This document shows, one piece after another, positions 38,962-47,929 of a stretch of DNA of 64,000 nucleotides. Location of the stretch: the NCBI GenBank assembly GCA_016707785.1, contig JADJGZ010000006.1:62001-126000 (forward strand). The letters are read 5' to 3'. How positions within the stretch are numbered: position 1 is the first letter of the stretch; each line of letters begins with the position of its first letter. Made by a program: the position numbers and the translations under genes. The notes beneath the pieces are model-generated. The model worked only from the letters and a program-made list of their open reading frames with translations, did no database searches and was not told the origin of the DNA. The DNA comes from Bacteroidales bacterium. Its GTDB lineage: Bacteria; Bacteroidota; Bacteroidia; Bacteroidales; UBA4417.

Positions 38962-41412
38962 TTAAAATTTAACCACTTTAATTGCCTCTAAATGTCCATC
39001 GGCAATTATATTTAAAATGTAAAGGCCGGATTTCATTCCCGAAAACCTGAAGACATGCTGTTTTTCATCGACCATGGTTTCACTCATCACTTTTTCACCC
39101 AGCATGCTGTAAACTTCAACCAGAATTTTGCTATAGAGCTTTTCGCCCTTCTGCTCCAGGACAAAATTGCCTGGTGTGGGGTTTGGATAGATTGAGAAAT
39201 TGGTCTCCCCACGTCTGACCATAGATTCTGATTCTCCAGTTGATAAGTTGACTGGAACAATATCCTGATAACGATAGAAATTTTGTTTGGTCGCAGTTAC
39301 CTTGACCTGTGATCCAACGGGAATTATAGGAATAGGAAGTGAAACAGGACCACTCGCACTACCAAAACCTGTTGCAAGGATCTGATTATCCATCGTCAGG
39401 GCAATGAAAGCACTGTCGTTGGTTTGTATTGAAAAAGTGGTAGCACCATAAATAATTTCCTGGTCATGGGTAACAGTAAGTTGTTCAGGTATCTCGTTAT
39501 AAATTACCTGGAAAGCATCCCCAAACATATGAAATAAACGGTAGGTGACTACTTTGTAATCGGAACTGTAGGGCCAGCTTGACTGTTGCAGAAAATATTT
39601 CCCCCCGGCAGATCCAAAAGCCGGCATGACGCCACGGGATGCAGGGGTGGAACCTTCATTTGGCATAAAGTCGGGCCACATATTGTCAAACATTCCCCAA
39701 ACATAAGTGTCATTAAAAAATGAATAGGAGACTTCACTTGGACAAACAAGGCCAAGGGCCCCAGCATTATGCCCATTGTTAACATAACGATGAAAGTGCT
39801 CACCGAAACTATTGCTCGTACGCTGATAGGCTCCTGTTTGACAATTAATGGAGAAAACAAAAGGCAGGTCGGTATTTGTCAATTCATTAATATTTGTGAT
39901 GGAATATGCTGGTTCGCCCCAGGAATCATAAAAACCATGATCACGGTGCAGAATCATGAATGCGCCGGAATCAATTGCCTGGTTAATTTCAGCTGCAGTG
40001 CCTCCATCCCATCCACCTAAAGAATCTGGGGTTTGGGGAATATAATTAAGTCCGGCGGGACCGAAATAATCCAAAATGGTATTGGTATTGGTAGCTGTTG
40101 ACCAGATTGAGCCAGGCGTTCCTTCATAAATTTCATTAATTCGTCGCGGGTGTTTACCTTGCACCTGGGAGAAATAACCTCCTACAATTTCTGAGCATAG
40201 TTGAAACCACCTTTCTGTCTGCCATCCCATGGAGGTTATCGGCTTATCATAAAAGTGGGGATTGGTAGGAGGATTGCGCTCATATTCCATGAATTTGGTG
40301 ACCATGATCTGCAATTGCAAGGCATCGTTGGCTGTAATTCTTGAAAAGACTATATCAGGCAGCTCGTCACCGGTAACATCAGCAAATTTATTATCAGATG
40401 CATAATTTGGATATCCTTCAGGGTGGGCATGCAGTCGAGAAATGATATTCTTTGTTCCGTCAGTACCATAATCCCCGAGGATCAGACAAGCAACCGGCTT
40501 AATGGTCCAGGTGTTATATGCACTGTCAATGAATGTTTCAATAGCGGCCACAGTATTGCCTCCAACCTCATCAATGTTGAATACTTTGGTTAGAATTCCT
40601 TGTTCTGTTCGGAATTTACATATAGAATCTGCCCACATCAGGAAATCAGGTCCTGTTGGACTCAGGATGATGTACTCACATTCATTGAGCACAGGACCTT
40701 TCCCGAAGGATTGAAAGCGCGCATTGTAATCTATTAAGGGTAAACAGGAATAATTAAGCAGGTTATCCTCTAAGATAGGATCCCACCAAAGGCTGCGAAA
40801 TTCATTGTTGCCAAATTGACCATTGCCACCTTCGAAGGTTAGTTCTACCTCGATGTTTTTATAAACCACAAGATCTTTTGTCACAGGGTTATATTGAAAC
40901 GGAGTTATACCAAGGATTACAGCATCGACACCACGAACTTGGGTAACCTCGGAAATTAAAACAGGTGAATCCGGGTATAGTGCATTTCTGGAATATACCT
41001 GCATATTTTTCACATATTCAACCGGGCGGGTATCATTATCGAGAGGGATACGAGGAGCAGGCACAATGTCTACATTATGTATGATTTCAGTTTGCTGAGC
41101 TGTGATTCTGAACTTTGGACTGGATCCGTGCGGGATGGCGATGTATTTACCTTTTCCCGGCAGGTTAGGCATCCCTTCATCATTGAAAAGGAATGTTCCT
41201 GGCAGGTTGATATATTTCATCACAGTCCCATGCAACATCTGATCTTCAAGAGAAAACGAGGGTAATGCATATCGAACAGTAACTGATTCAGGCTTTGAAT
41301 CAATGAGGTTAAAGCCGGCTTTGCCTGCAACATCAGTGTAATTGAATTGTTGCGCAATTAAACTCATTGTAACAAAAAGAAACATTGACAGGAAAAATGT
41401 AAATTTTCTCAT
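38962..41412 (-). CDS. Gingipain-like C25 cysteine peptidase with T9SS tail
   Basis: Start at ATG 41412 (MRKFTFFLSMFLFVTMS, a signal peptide), giving 816 residues; the frame is open to 41466. An N-terminal pro-region (LPSFSLEDQMLHG, VILGITPFQYNPVTKDL) is followed by the C25 domain with the catalytic pair His492 (ILHRDHGFYDSWG) and Cys524 (FSINCQTGAYQ). An Ig-like segment and a T9SS type A sorting domain (FSIYPNPTPGNFVLE ... GLYILNIIADG) follow. It is predicted to be exported by T9SS, activated by pro-peptide removal and kept at the cell surface as a protease. It is a single gene converging on DUF4395. Confidence 0.92.
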   Translation of the reverse strand: MRKFTFFLSMFLFVTMSLIAQQFNYTDVAGKAGFNLIDSKPESVTVRYALPSFSLEDQMLHGTVMKYINLPGTFLFNDEGMPNLPGKGKYIAIPHGSSPKFRITAQQTEIIHNVDIVPAPRIPLDNDTRPVEYVKNMQVYSRNALYPDSPVLISEVTQVRGVDAVILGITPFQYNPVTKDLVVYKNIEVELTFEGGNGQFGNNEFRSLWWDPILEDNLLNYSCLPLIDYNARFQSFGKGPVLNECEYIILSPTGPDFLMWADSICKFRTEQGILTKVFNIDEVGGNTVAAIETFIDSAYNTWTIKPVACLILGDYGTDGTKNIISRLHAHPEGYPNYASDNKFADVTGDELPDIVFSRITANDALQLQIMVTKFMEYERNPPTNPHFYDKPITSMGWQTERWFQLCSEIVGGYFSQVQGKHPRRINEIYEGTPGSIWSTATNTNTILDYFGPAGLNYIPQTPDSLGGWDGGTAAEINQAIDSGAFMILHRDHGFYDSWGEPAYSITNINELTNTDLPFVFSINCQTGAYQRTSNSFGEHFHRYVNNGHNAGALGLVCPSEVSYSFFNDTYVWGMFDNMWPDFMPNEGSTPASRGVMPAFGSAGGKYFLQQSSWPYSSDYKVVTYRLFHMFGDAFQVIYNEIPEQLTVTHDQEIIYGATTFSIQTNDSAFIALTMDNQILATGFGSASGPVSLPIPIIPVGSQVKVTATKQNFYRYQDIVPVNLSTGESESMVRRGETNFSIYPNPTPGNFVLEQKGEKLYSKILVEVYSMLGEKVMSETMVDEKQHVFRFSGMKSGLYILNIIADGHLEAIKVVKF

Positions 41413-41776
41413 TGACTTAATTGTTAAAGGGGTTAGGATAGCTTGTCCTTGAAGTGGCAGGATCACCTGACCACAAAGAGCCGGTTTAGATAGAATCCTT
41501 TATTGATCTAATAATTGATACATAAACGGGTTTAATACTACAGGCTTCAAAAGTTCAATTCCAAGCGGCCTATGTAATTAACCCCTTAATTGTCTGAAAT
41601 ATACAAAGAAATATAATGAAAAGCAAGAGGTAAGAACCTCAGGAGATGCAATCCTTGTTTGAATTGAAAAGTGATGAATCTTATAAGCTTTTGATAAAAA
41701 AGTGTAAGGGCTTATCCAAAATAAGCAGGCACTTTTGTGCCACAATAAACGTGCTACATTTCTAACTACTGATCGC
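41413..41776. other. Intergenic region upstream of the C25 protease
   Basis: AT-rich. No confirmed promoter for the protease was found. A minus frame at 41578-41952 has no support. It includes the presumed promoter of the small plus-strand frame at 41777, a weak TACATTTC. Confidence 0.4.
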
Positions 41777-42040
41777 ATGAAAACTTCCAAAATTCTGACA
41801 ATAGGGTATATCACAGAAAATGATATTCCTGTCGGAATGATTGGAATGATTACTGCATCCCCAACTACCCAAACTGCCAATTCTTCTTTTTTTAAAGAGG
41901 AAAAAATCGTGATCAAGGAGCTTCCAGTTGACATATATGCTGTCTCTGTCACTCCCTTTCTTCCAATACTGCTTGTAACTCATACAAATGCTCACGCTTC
42001 CAACCGGTTAGAAACCTATGTTGGAATCAGTGCACTGTAA
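41777..42040 (+). CDS. Small hypothetical protein, possibly real
   Basis: 87 residues from ATG 41777 (MKTSKILTIGYITENDIPVG); the frame opens at 41735. No family recognised. Support comes from context: it is an isolated frame in a 900-base gap and ends 27 bases before a strong terminator on the same strand. Against it: no good -7 box, and an opposing frame of similar length. If real, its product would be a small, partly hydrophobic cytoplasmic or membrane-associated protein. Confidence 0.4.
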   Translation: MKTSKILTIGYITENDIPVGMIGMITASPTTQTANSSFFKEEKIVIKELPVDIYAVSVTPFLPILLVTHTNAHASNRLETYVGISAL

Positions 42041-42067
42041 CTGATCTACTAGTTCCTCAGTCACGAG

Positions 42068-42101
42068 AAAGGCCGTCATAAACTGACGGCCTTTTATTTT
42101 T
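42068..42101 (+). terminator. Rho-independent terminator
   Basis: An 11-bp stem (AAAGGCCGTCA / TGACGGCCTTT) with a 5-base loop is followed by a T-rich run. It must end a plus-strand transcript in this gap. Confidence 0.85.
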
Positions 42102-42262
42102 ATTGTTAAGTATTATAGCATTTTTTTTTGACAATCTTTTCATTTTCAGGGCAATGGAATTACATTCTAGTATGCAAAATCTGTGTATATAATTTCATAC
42201 AACTTCGCAAATATTATAAACAATGACGAGAATAGTGTAATACCACTCCTGATAGCTAACTG

Positions 42263-42270
42263 TACTTTTG
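42263..42270 (+). promoter_or_regulatory. -7 box for the coiled-coil lipoprotein
   Basis: TACTTTTG lies 69 bases before the ATG at 42340. Confidence 0.55.
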
Positions 42271-42339
42271 TCGGTATGCTAATGCCCCTCAATTGACAAT
42301 ACTTGAAATACTAACTCACAACTGTTAAAACTAAAAGCT

Positions 42340-43224
42340 ATGAAAAAATTAATTTTCGCATTTGCAATTCTGGTATTGATACTGGAAACCGGATGCAACA
42401 ATAAGGAACAGGAATTCGCTTCCATGCAATTCAAAAATGACAGCCTGGCTGAAATAAGCGCTTCCAAAGATCAAATGATGATAGAATTTGTAAGTGCTTT
42501 TAATGAAATTCAGGCCAATCTTGATTCTATCAAAGTGAAAGAGAAAATTATCGGTAAAGCTTCTGGTACCGGATCTGAAATAAAAGTAAAGATGAAAGAT
42601 CAGATTAATAGTGATATAAACCTGATATACAAATTACAGGAAGATAGTAAGGCGATGATTGCTTCACTCAGGTCCAAACTGAAGAAATCAGGACTTCAGG
42701 TAGCAGAACTCGACAAGATGATTAATAATTTATCAAAGCAGATTGAAGAGAAAGATGTACAAATCGCTTTGCTTAATACTGATCTGTCAAAAGCCAATGT
42801 ACAGGTTACAGACCTGAAGAGTCAAGTAGTTGATCTTAACTCCAATATAGGTAATCTAAGCGTGCAAAACGAAGAAAAGCAGAAGGTAATTGAAGAAAGG
42901 ACAACTGAACTTAATACAGCTTATTATATCGTTGGTACGACTGATTACCTGAAAGAAAAGAAAATCGTGTCTAAAGAAGGTGGTTTCATAGGCCTGGGTA
43001 AAACCAAGGAACTTACACCTGAAGTAGATAAAGGCAATCTGACAAAGATTGATGTCACTCAATTGGACGCGATTCCAATTATGAAAAGTAAAGCTACTTT
43101 ACTTACAACTCACCCAAAGAATTCTTACCGTTTGACTGGAAAACATGCCTCAGATAGCTTGATTATTACTGATAAGAAGGAATTCTGGAGCTTGTCGAAG
43201 GTGCTTGTGCTCAATGTTAAATAA
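42340..43224 (+). CDS. Coiled-coil lipoprotein (possible Cbp1-type adhesin)
   Basis: 294 residues. A lipobox (LILETGC) predicts lipidation. Residues 25-185 are mostly coiled coil (KMINNLSKQIEEKDVQIAL, VTDLKSQVVDLNSN). The C-terminal domain (TAYYIVGTTDYLKEKKIV, KEGGFIGLGKTKEL, LLTTHPKNSYRL) is conserved in small Bacteroidota surface lipoproteins; I recall the collagen-binding Cbp1 family with this layout, but cannot confirm it here. It has its own promoter and a perfect terminator. Confidence 0.75.
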   Translation: MKKLIFAFAILVLILETGCNNKEQEFASMQFKNDSLAEISASKDQMMIEFVSAFNEIQANLDSIKVKEKIIGKASGTGSEIKVKMKDQINSDINLIYKLQEDSKAMIASLRSKLKKSGLQVAELDKMINNLSKQIEEKDVQIALLNTDLSKANVQVTDLKSQVVDLNSNIGNLSVQNEEKQKVIEERTTELNTAYYIVGTTDYLKEKKIVSKEGGFIGLGKTKELTPEVDKGNLTKIDVTQLDAIPIMKSKATLLTTHPKNSYRLTGKHASDSLIITDKKEFWSLSKVLVLNVK

Positions 43225-43246
43225 TACAACATATTTATAAGTGTAG

Positions 43247-43287
43247 ACCTGACAGGTTTTTAAACCCTGTCAGGTTTATTTTTTTTG
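43247..43287 (+). terminator. Terminator of the Bacteroidota ACCTGACAGG type
   Basis: A perfect 10-bp stem (ACCTGACAGG / CCTGTCAGGT) is followed by a T run. The same palindrome is a widespread repeat in this phylum. Confidence 0.8.
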
Positions 43288-43337
43288 GTGATTGGGCTGC
43301 AGGAGGTAAACGATTGAAGATATAATATTTATCTCTG

Positions 43338-45119
43338 TCAGGCAGGCAGGTAAACGCTAAATGTAGAACCAATACCGGGTTTACCTTCCGCTACAATATA
43401 ACCATTATGGTTCTCGGCTATTTTTTTGCAGATAGATAGTCCGATACCTGTGCCGACATACTTTGGATCATTCAGCAAGCGGTGGAATAGGATGAAAATT
43501 TTTTCTGCGTATTCTTGTTCGAAGCCCAGTCCATTATCGGAAATAGAGATTTTATAATAATGTTTTCGTGAACTCGTGATAAACGGTGGGTACTGGCCTG
43601 GACTTAGTTTCTCGCATTCAATTCTGAGAATAGGGGGCACTTCAGGTTTACTGTATTTCAGGGCATTACCAATAAGGTTTACAAATAATTGTTGGATCTG
43701 AAAAGATATCACTTTGAGAACAGGCAATTGAAATTTATGAATTATTGCATTCTTTTCTTCGATTTCATGAATGAGTTCCTGGGTTGCATTCTCAAGTAAT
43801 TGGTTTAAATCCGATTTTTCAAATATCTTTTCTGATTTATTGGTGCGGGAGAATAGCAGCAGGTCGTCGATAAGAATTCGCATTTTGTTGGCGGAGATAT
43901 CAACCTTGGATAAATACTCTTGTGCCTGTGCAGAAAGTTTCAGCCGCTCCTCAGTATTGATTCGCGAGACAAAGGTTTGAATTTTTCTGAGAGGCTCCTG
44001 CAAGTCATGGCTCGCCACCCTGTTAAAGGATTCCAGCTCCCTGATGCTTTGTTCCAGTTCCCTGTTCCGCTCTTCCAGGGCTATATTGCTGAGGTGAAGA
44101 TTAGTAATGTCCTTCACAATCTCAATATATAGGTTGCTGCGGGTGTCGGAAATAAATTTCCCCAATGATGTGAAATACCTGAGCTCTCCATCCTGGCGGA
44201 TGATGCGATAAAACCTGGGTTCAGTCTTTTCCGCGATAGATGCATGATTGGCAACCTGTCCCACATTTAACCTGTCATCGGGATGTACATACTGCAAGTA
44301 GTTCTCAATAGAGGGTTTAAATGATTGCGGTTCACAACCTAGTAAACGGTAGAGGTTGTCAGAGTAGTTCAACGTTCGGGTCGAAAGGTTCCATTGAGTG
44401 ACACAAAAGTCACCTATTATCTCTGCTTGCCGAATCGATTCATTGGAAATCAGGAGCTTCTTGTTTGCTTTTCGTAGGATTGTTAAGTCTTTGCTTATCT
44501 TGAAGAACGACAATAAAAAGACAATGAGCGAAAAAATGGCAAAAAGAAAAGTAGAAATGGGGGAGAAAATGACCTCTTCATCATACTTTTCCTGGTGGGT
44601 ATTGAAATAGGAGATTTCCAGGTCTTCCATTTTGTTGACCTGTTTCCTGATTCCATCCATTACTTCCTTACCTGCCAGCATATTGTCATTCATCAGGTCT
44701 TTGGTTTCAGTTTTCAGGGCAATGCTTTCCAAAGAAAGGGCCATGTACTTTAATCTGGCATATATCAACTGTAGGAGAACCTCAAGATTGGCTTGCTGCT
44801 GCTGGTTTTCGAGAGTAAGTGCTTTCAATTTGATATAAGCCGTATAAACTTCATCCTGAGCCTTTCGATAAGGTTGGAGATAGCTGCTGTTCCTTGTGAT
44901 GATATAGCCGTAATGCCCGGTCTCAGCATCCTTCAACATTGAGAGGACATGTTCGAGCTGGTATTGCACCTGGTAGGAGTGAACCAGCAGCCTGGTGGAT
45001 TCATTGAGGGCTTTTGTGTGCTTGTAGGTGATGCTGGAGATGTAAAAAAGCATCAGCATAGAAAGCATGAATAGCACTTTTATATAAACGGAAGTGTTCA
45101 GTATCGATTTTAGCTTCAT
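43338..45119 (-). CDS. CHASE3/PAS sensor histidine kinase
   Basis: 593 residues. Order: membrane helix (17-37), CHASE3 domain (DAETGHYGYIITRNSSYLQP), second membrane helix near 185-207 (TFLFAIFSLIVFLLSFF), PAS fold type 3 (CVTQWNLSTRTLNYSDN, VHPDDRLNV), HisKA with phospho-acceptor His371 (VASHDLQEPLRK) and HATPase (SDNGLGFEQEYAEKIF, GTGIGLSICKKIAE). It senses an extracytoplasmic signal and phosphorylates a partner, most likely the response regulator encoded 14 bases upstream on the same strand. Confidence 0.93.
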   Translation of the reverse strand: MKLKSILNTSVYIKVLFMLSMLMLFYISSITYKHTKALNESTRLLVHSYQVQYQLEHVLSMLKDAETGHYGYIITRNSSYLQPYRKAQDEVYTAYIKLKALTLENQQQQANLEVLLQLIYARLKYMALSLESIALKTETKDLMNDNMLAGKEVMDGIRKQVNKMEDLEISYFNTHQEKYDEEVIFSPISTFLFAIFSLIVFLLSFFKISKDLTILRKANKKLLISNESIRQAEIIGDFCVTQWNLSTRTLNYSDNLYRLLGCEPQSFKPSIENYLQYVHPDDRLNVGQVANHASIAEKTEPRFYRIIRQDGELRYFTSLGKFISDTRSNLYIEIVKDITNLHLSNIALEERNRELEQSIRELESFNRVASHDLQEPLRKIQTFVSRINTEERLKLSAQAQEYLSKVDISANKMRILIDDLLLFSRTNKSEKIFEKSDLNQLLENATQELIHEIEEKNAIIHKFQLPVLKVISFQIQQLFVNLIGNALKYSKPEVPPILRIECEKLSPGQYPPFITSSRKHYYKISISDNGLGFEQEYAEKIFILFHRLLNDPKYVGTGIGLSICKKIAENHNGYIVAEGKPGIGSTFSVYLPA

Positions 45120-45133
45120 AGCCTTTTACCGGA

Positions 45134-45580
45134 TTAAAGACTTAAAAGATAAGTATCCCGGTTCAATCCGGAAGTTTGATATTGCCAGTTAATTGTGATA
45201 ACTTGTTCCAGTATTTTAATAAGGGTGTTAAAATTGCTGGGTTTCTTAATGTAAACATTGGCCCCTTTCACAAAAGTTTCTTCAATATCTTCCTCTGAAG
45301 CTGATGTAGAATAAATGGCTATGGCCATTTCACCAAGATGATCCATTAGCTTAATTTCCTCAAGGCATTCAAGCCCTGATTTACGGGGCATGTTCAAGTC
45401 AAGAAATAAGATGTTTGGGCTCTTACTGGTATATTTCCTTAAATAGGCCATCAATTCAACCCCATCATTGACAGTTTCAACAACGGTTTTTATTTTTATT
45501 TCTTTAAAAGCATCCTGGAAGAAGATCCGATCGTCTTCATCGTCGTCAGCCAGCAAAACATGTATAAAGTCTTTTGACAT
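45134..45580 (-). CDS. Single-domain response regulator
   Basis: 148 residues of receiver domain only, of the Rcp1 type. The acidic pocket is LLADDDEDD, the phospho-acceptor is Asp61 in LFLDLNMP, and the Thr/Ser and Lys positions are IYSTSAS and YIKKPSN. With no output domain it probably acts by protein contact or as a phosphorelay step. It is directly upstream of the histidine kinase in the same operon. Confidence 0.93.
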   Translation of the reverse strand: MSKDFIHVLLADDDEDDRIFFQDAFKEIKIKTVVETVNDGVELMAYLRKYTSKSPNILFLDLNMPRKSGLECLEEIKLMDHLGEMAIAIYSTSASEEDIEETFVKGANVYIKKPSNFNTLIKILEQVITINWQYQTSGLNRDTYLLSL

Positions 45581-45614
45581 AATTTAAGCCTCTGTTTTAT
45601 GTGATAAAGAGTAT

Positions 45615-46178
45615 TTAAGAGATAGTAATTGCCTTGTTTTCTCTCTTTTTATTGATGATTCTCTGGAACGCTGAAGGAGTGATCCCTGTTATACTCTTAA
45701 ACTGGTTGCTGAAATAGGCCACACTACTGTAATTTAACATATAAGCGATTTCTGTGAAAGTATATTCATTGGTACTGATTAACTGCTTGGCTCTTTCAGC
45801 CTTTTGAAGGAGTATATAGTTTTCAATTGAAGTGTAAGTGACTTCTGAAAATACCGCCGAAAGATACGCATACCTTTGCTTTAACTTCTCCGACAAGTAA
45901 TTGGAATTGGAGGTTGGAAGCTTTTCATCCCGATTAACCATCTCAAAGATGGTGTCTTTAATTCTCTGAACAAGGACACTTTTTTGTGTTTCTATTATCT
46001 CAATTCCGTATTCACTGAGAGAAGCACTGATTTCACGGATGGTTTCGCCCGATACCGAGTCACCTACTTCCAGCTCATTCATACCTGTTTGGGAAAAATT
46101 TATCTGCAATTTTTCCAATTGCTCCTGTATGATTTTTTTAAAAGCAAGGCTGGAATCAAATTTCAGGTACAGCTTCAT
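45615..46178 (-). CDS. AraC-family transcriptional regulator
   Basis: 187 residues from ATG 46178 (MKLYLKFDSSLAF); the frame opens at 46262 but the upstream part is not conserved. The C-terminal part is an AraC double helix-turn-helix (KQLISTNEYTFTEIAYMLNY, VAYFSNQFKSITGITPSAFQ). The N-terminal 90 residues carry no known sensor domain. It lies 34 bases upstream of the response regulator on the same strand, so all three may form one regulatory operon. Confidence 0.88.
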   Translation of the reverse strand: MKLYLKFDSSLAFKKIIQEQLEKLQINFSQTGMNELEVGDSVSGETIREISASLSEYGIEIIETQKSVLVQRIKDTIFEMVNRDEKLPTSNSNYLSEKLKQRYAYLSAVFSEVTYTSIENYILLQKAERAKQLISTNEYTFTEIAYMLNYSSVAYFSNQFKSITGITPSAFQRIINKKRENKAITIS

Positions 46179-46534
46179 CGATGATCGCTTTAATAAATTT
46201 GTGAGAAATATAACAACTAATGGTAATCTATTACTCCATGAGGCTAAAATAAAAGTACTCAATAAATATGCTCCTTCAGGTGATTTAGTTTTTTACTAGA
46301 TGATTAAGTTCTGTTAGACATAGAAAATGTCCGTAGTAGGAAGCTACGGACATAGGGGACCTTATCATTCAAAGTAAGATTATGTTGATAAGGGTATATG
46401 CAGGGGCAAAAATTGCTTATTAAATGGTAGTAAGTACATGATTGATTTTAGTTAAAGTATTCTTTGATGCTTATGATTTTTATTGAATCTTTTTTAGCCT
46501 TAAAAATGAACCGTGGGTTCTTGACTATTGATAC
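46179..46534. other. Intergenic region, with one hairpin
   Basis: Except for the hairpin at 46327-46353 (listed separately), it shows no gene, repeat or -7 box. Confidence 0.4.
46327..46353 (-). terminator. Hairpin after the PepSY-like gene
   Basis: A perfect 10-bp stem (ATGTCCGTAG / CTACGGACAT) is followed by a T-rich run on the minus strand, about 180 bases past the PepSY-like stop. Confidence 0.5.
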
Positions 46535-46963
46535 TTATTTTTGAGAAGGTTTCAAATAATTGCCCCCTGAATCAAAAACAAGATCCAGACCTTTGATACT
46601 CACGACATATTGTGATTTCCCACCTTTCTTTGTGATTTTACTAGCTTTTTTAATAGTGCCATCCTGGTGATTATCGTTGATGTATTTGAGTGTCGTAGTA
46701 GGAAGTTGTGTAATGGTCACCTGTTCTTCCCTTAGTTGCTGCTTGCCGGCAGCATTGTAAGTAACAATTCTTTCCAGTTCATTCTCTTTGTAATTAGCTG
46801 AATAGGAATCTGCAGTTTGTTTCCATTCAACGTTGTTGATTTTTGGATAACTCCTGCTAAATGCTTTTTGAATGGTAGCAGGTACTTCTGCTTTTACCAA
46901 ATCCTGGGCATAAGAAGTGGATATAAATCCGACTATTGCCATTATATAAATTAGAGTTTTCAT
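46535..46963 (-). CDS. PepSY-like (BLIP-type) periplasmic protein
   Basis: 142 residues from ATG 46963 (MKTLIYIMAIVGFISTSYAQ, a signal peptide); the frame opens at 47077 but the -7 box at 46992-46999 argues for the shorter start. The mature part contains the PepSY-like repeat (AFSRSYPKINNVEWKQ, then KYINDNHQDGTIKKASKI and YVVSIKGLDLVFDSGGNYL). Such proteins are common in Bacteroidota; the role is unknown, perhaps protease inhibition or binding. Confidence 0.75.
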   Translation of the reverse strand: MKTLIYIMAIVGFISTSYAQDLVKAEVPATIQKAFSRSYPKINNVEWKQTADSYSANYKENELERIVTYNAAGKQQLREEQVTITQLPTTTLKYINDNHQDGTIKKASKITKKGGKSQYVVSIKGLDLVFDSGGNYLKPSQK

Positions 46964-46991
46964 GTTGCTTAGTTTATGAATAATTTCAGAC

Positions 46992-46999
46992 ACAAAACT
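46992..46999 (-). promoter_or_regulatory. -7 box for the PepSY-like gene (minus strand)
   Basis: On the minus strand it reads TAGTTTTG, giving a leader of about 22 bases to ATG 46963. Confidence 0.55.
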
Positions 47000-47208
47000 A
47001 AAGCCATATACAGTGATAGATGTTACACAATTTCTCCAATTTCTTATATCATTTACTGAGAAAAGACTTATGCACAATCATAGCAGGATTGCGAAGGCAA
47101 AGCGGATTAGAACGAATTATAAAGGGATGAGGAACTTCTATTTTATGCAAACCTGCATCGTGTGCTATAGAAAGTTTTCCTCCAAACAGCAAAAACCAGA
47201 GATTGTTA

Positions 47209-47916
47209 TTACCCGAGATTTACACCAAATAAATATCCAACCAATGCAGTTAATCCCATGGCAGCTGTTCCCCAAAATGTAATCCTGATGACTGCTTTAC
47301 TTACACTTGAACCTCCTGTTTTAGCTGCTAGTGCACCCAGGAGAATGAGAAAAATGATAGCGAAAACATAAAGTGAATACTCCATATACTTTAAAGGCAG
47401 AAAAAGAGTAACTAAAAGTGGAAGAATTCCGCCCACTGTGAAAGATGCCCCGGATGCTAAAGCTGCCTGTATAGGTTTGGCCTGAGAGATTTCATTAATA
47501 CCCAATTCATCTCTCATATGTGCACCTAAAGCATCATGATCCGTTAACTCTTTTGCAACTGTCAATGCCGTTTCTTTCTTCAACCCTCGTTTTATATAAA
47601 TTTCTGCCAGTCGTTCCATTTCCAGTTCAGGCATATCTTCTAATTCCTGATTTTCCCGCTGGATATCTGCCTTTTCAACATCTGTTTGGGAACTAACAGA
47701 TACATATTCTCCGGCAGCCATTGATAGTGCCCCGGCAACCAGTCCGGCAACTGTTGCCAGAACAACCGGTTCTCTAAATTCACTTGCAGCCGCAATTCCA
47801 ATGGCAAGACTGGCTGTTGACAGGATGCCATCATTTGCCCCAAGGACTGTCGCCCTAAGCCAATTACTACGCTGCACGTAATGAGGCGCCATGTAATCCT
47901 CTGTACTTTTTGTCAT
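47209..47916 (-). CDS. VIT1/CCC1-family metal transporter
   Basis: 235 residues from ATG 47916 (MTKSTEDYMAPHYVQR); the frame reaches 47967 but there it overlaps the upstream gene's stop at 47930. The family signature LRATVLGANDGILSTASLAIG is followed by MAAGEYVSVSSQTDVEKADI, with a charged loop that in relatives binds metal, and three C-terminal membrane helices. VIT1/CCC1 proteins move Fe2+ or Mn2+ across membranes. The start lies 13 bases downstream of the serine hydrolase stop, so they are in one operon. Confidence 0.9.
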   Translation of the reverse strand: MTKSTEDYMAPHYVQRSNWLRATVLGANDGILSTASLAIGIAAASEFREPVVLATVAGLVAGALSMAAGEYVSVSSQTDVEKADIQRENQELEDMPELEMERLAEIYIKRGLKKETALTVAKELTDHDALGAHMRDELGINEISQAKPIQAALASGASFTVGGILPLLVTLFLPLKYMEYSLYVFAIIFLILLGALAAKTGGSSVSKAVIRITFWGTAAMGLTALVGYLFGVNLG

Positions 47917-47929
47917 ATTCAGTGATTCT

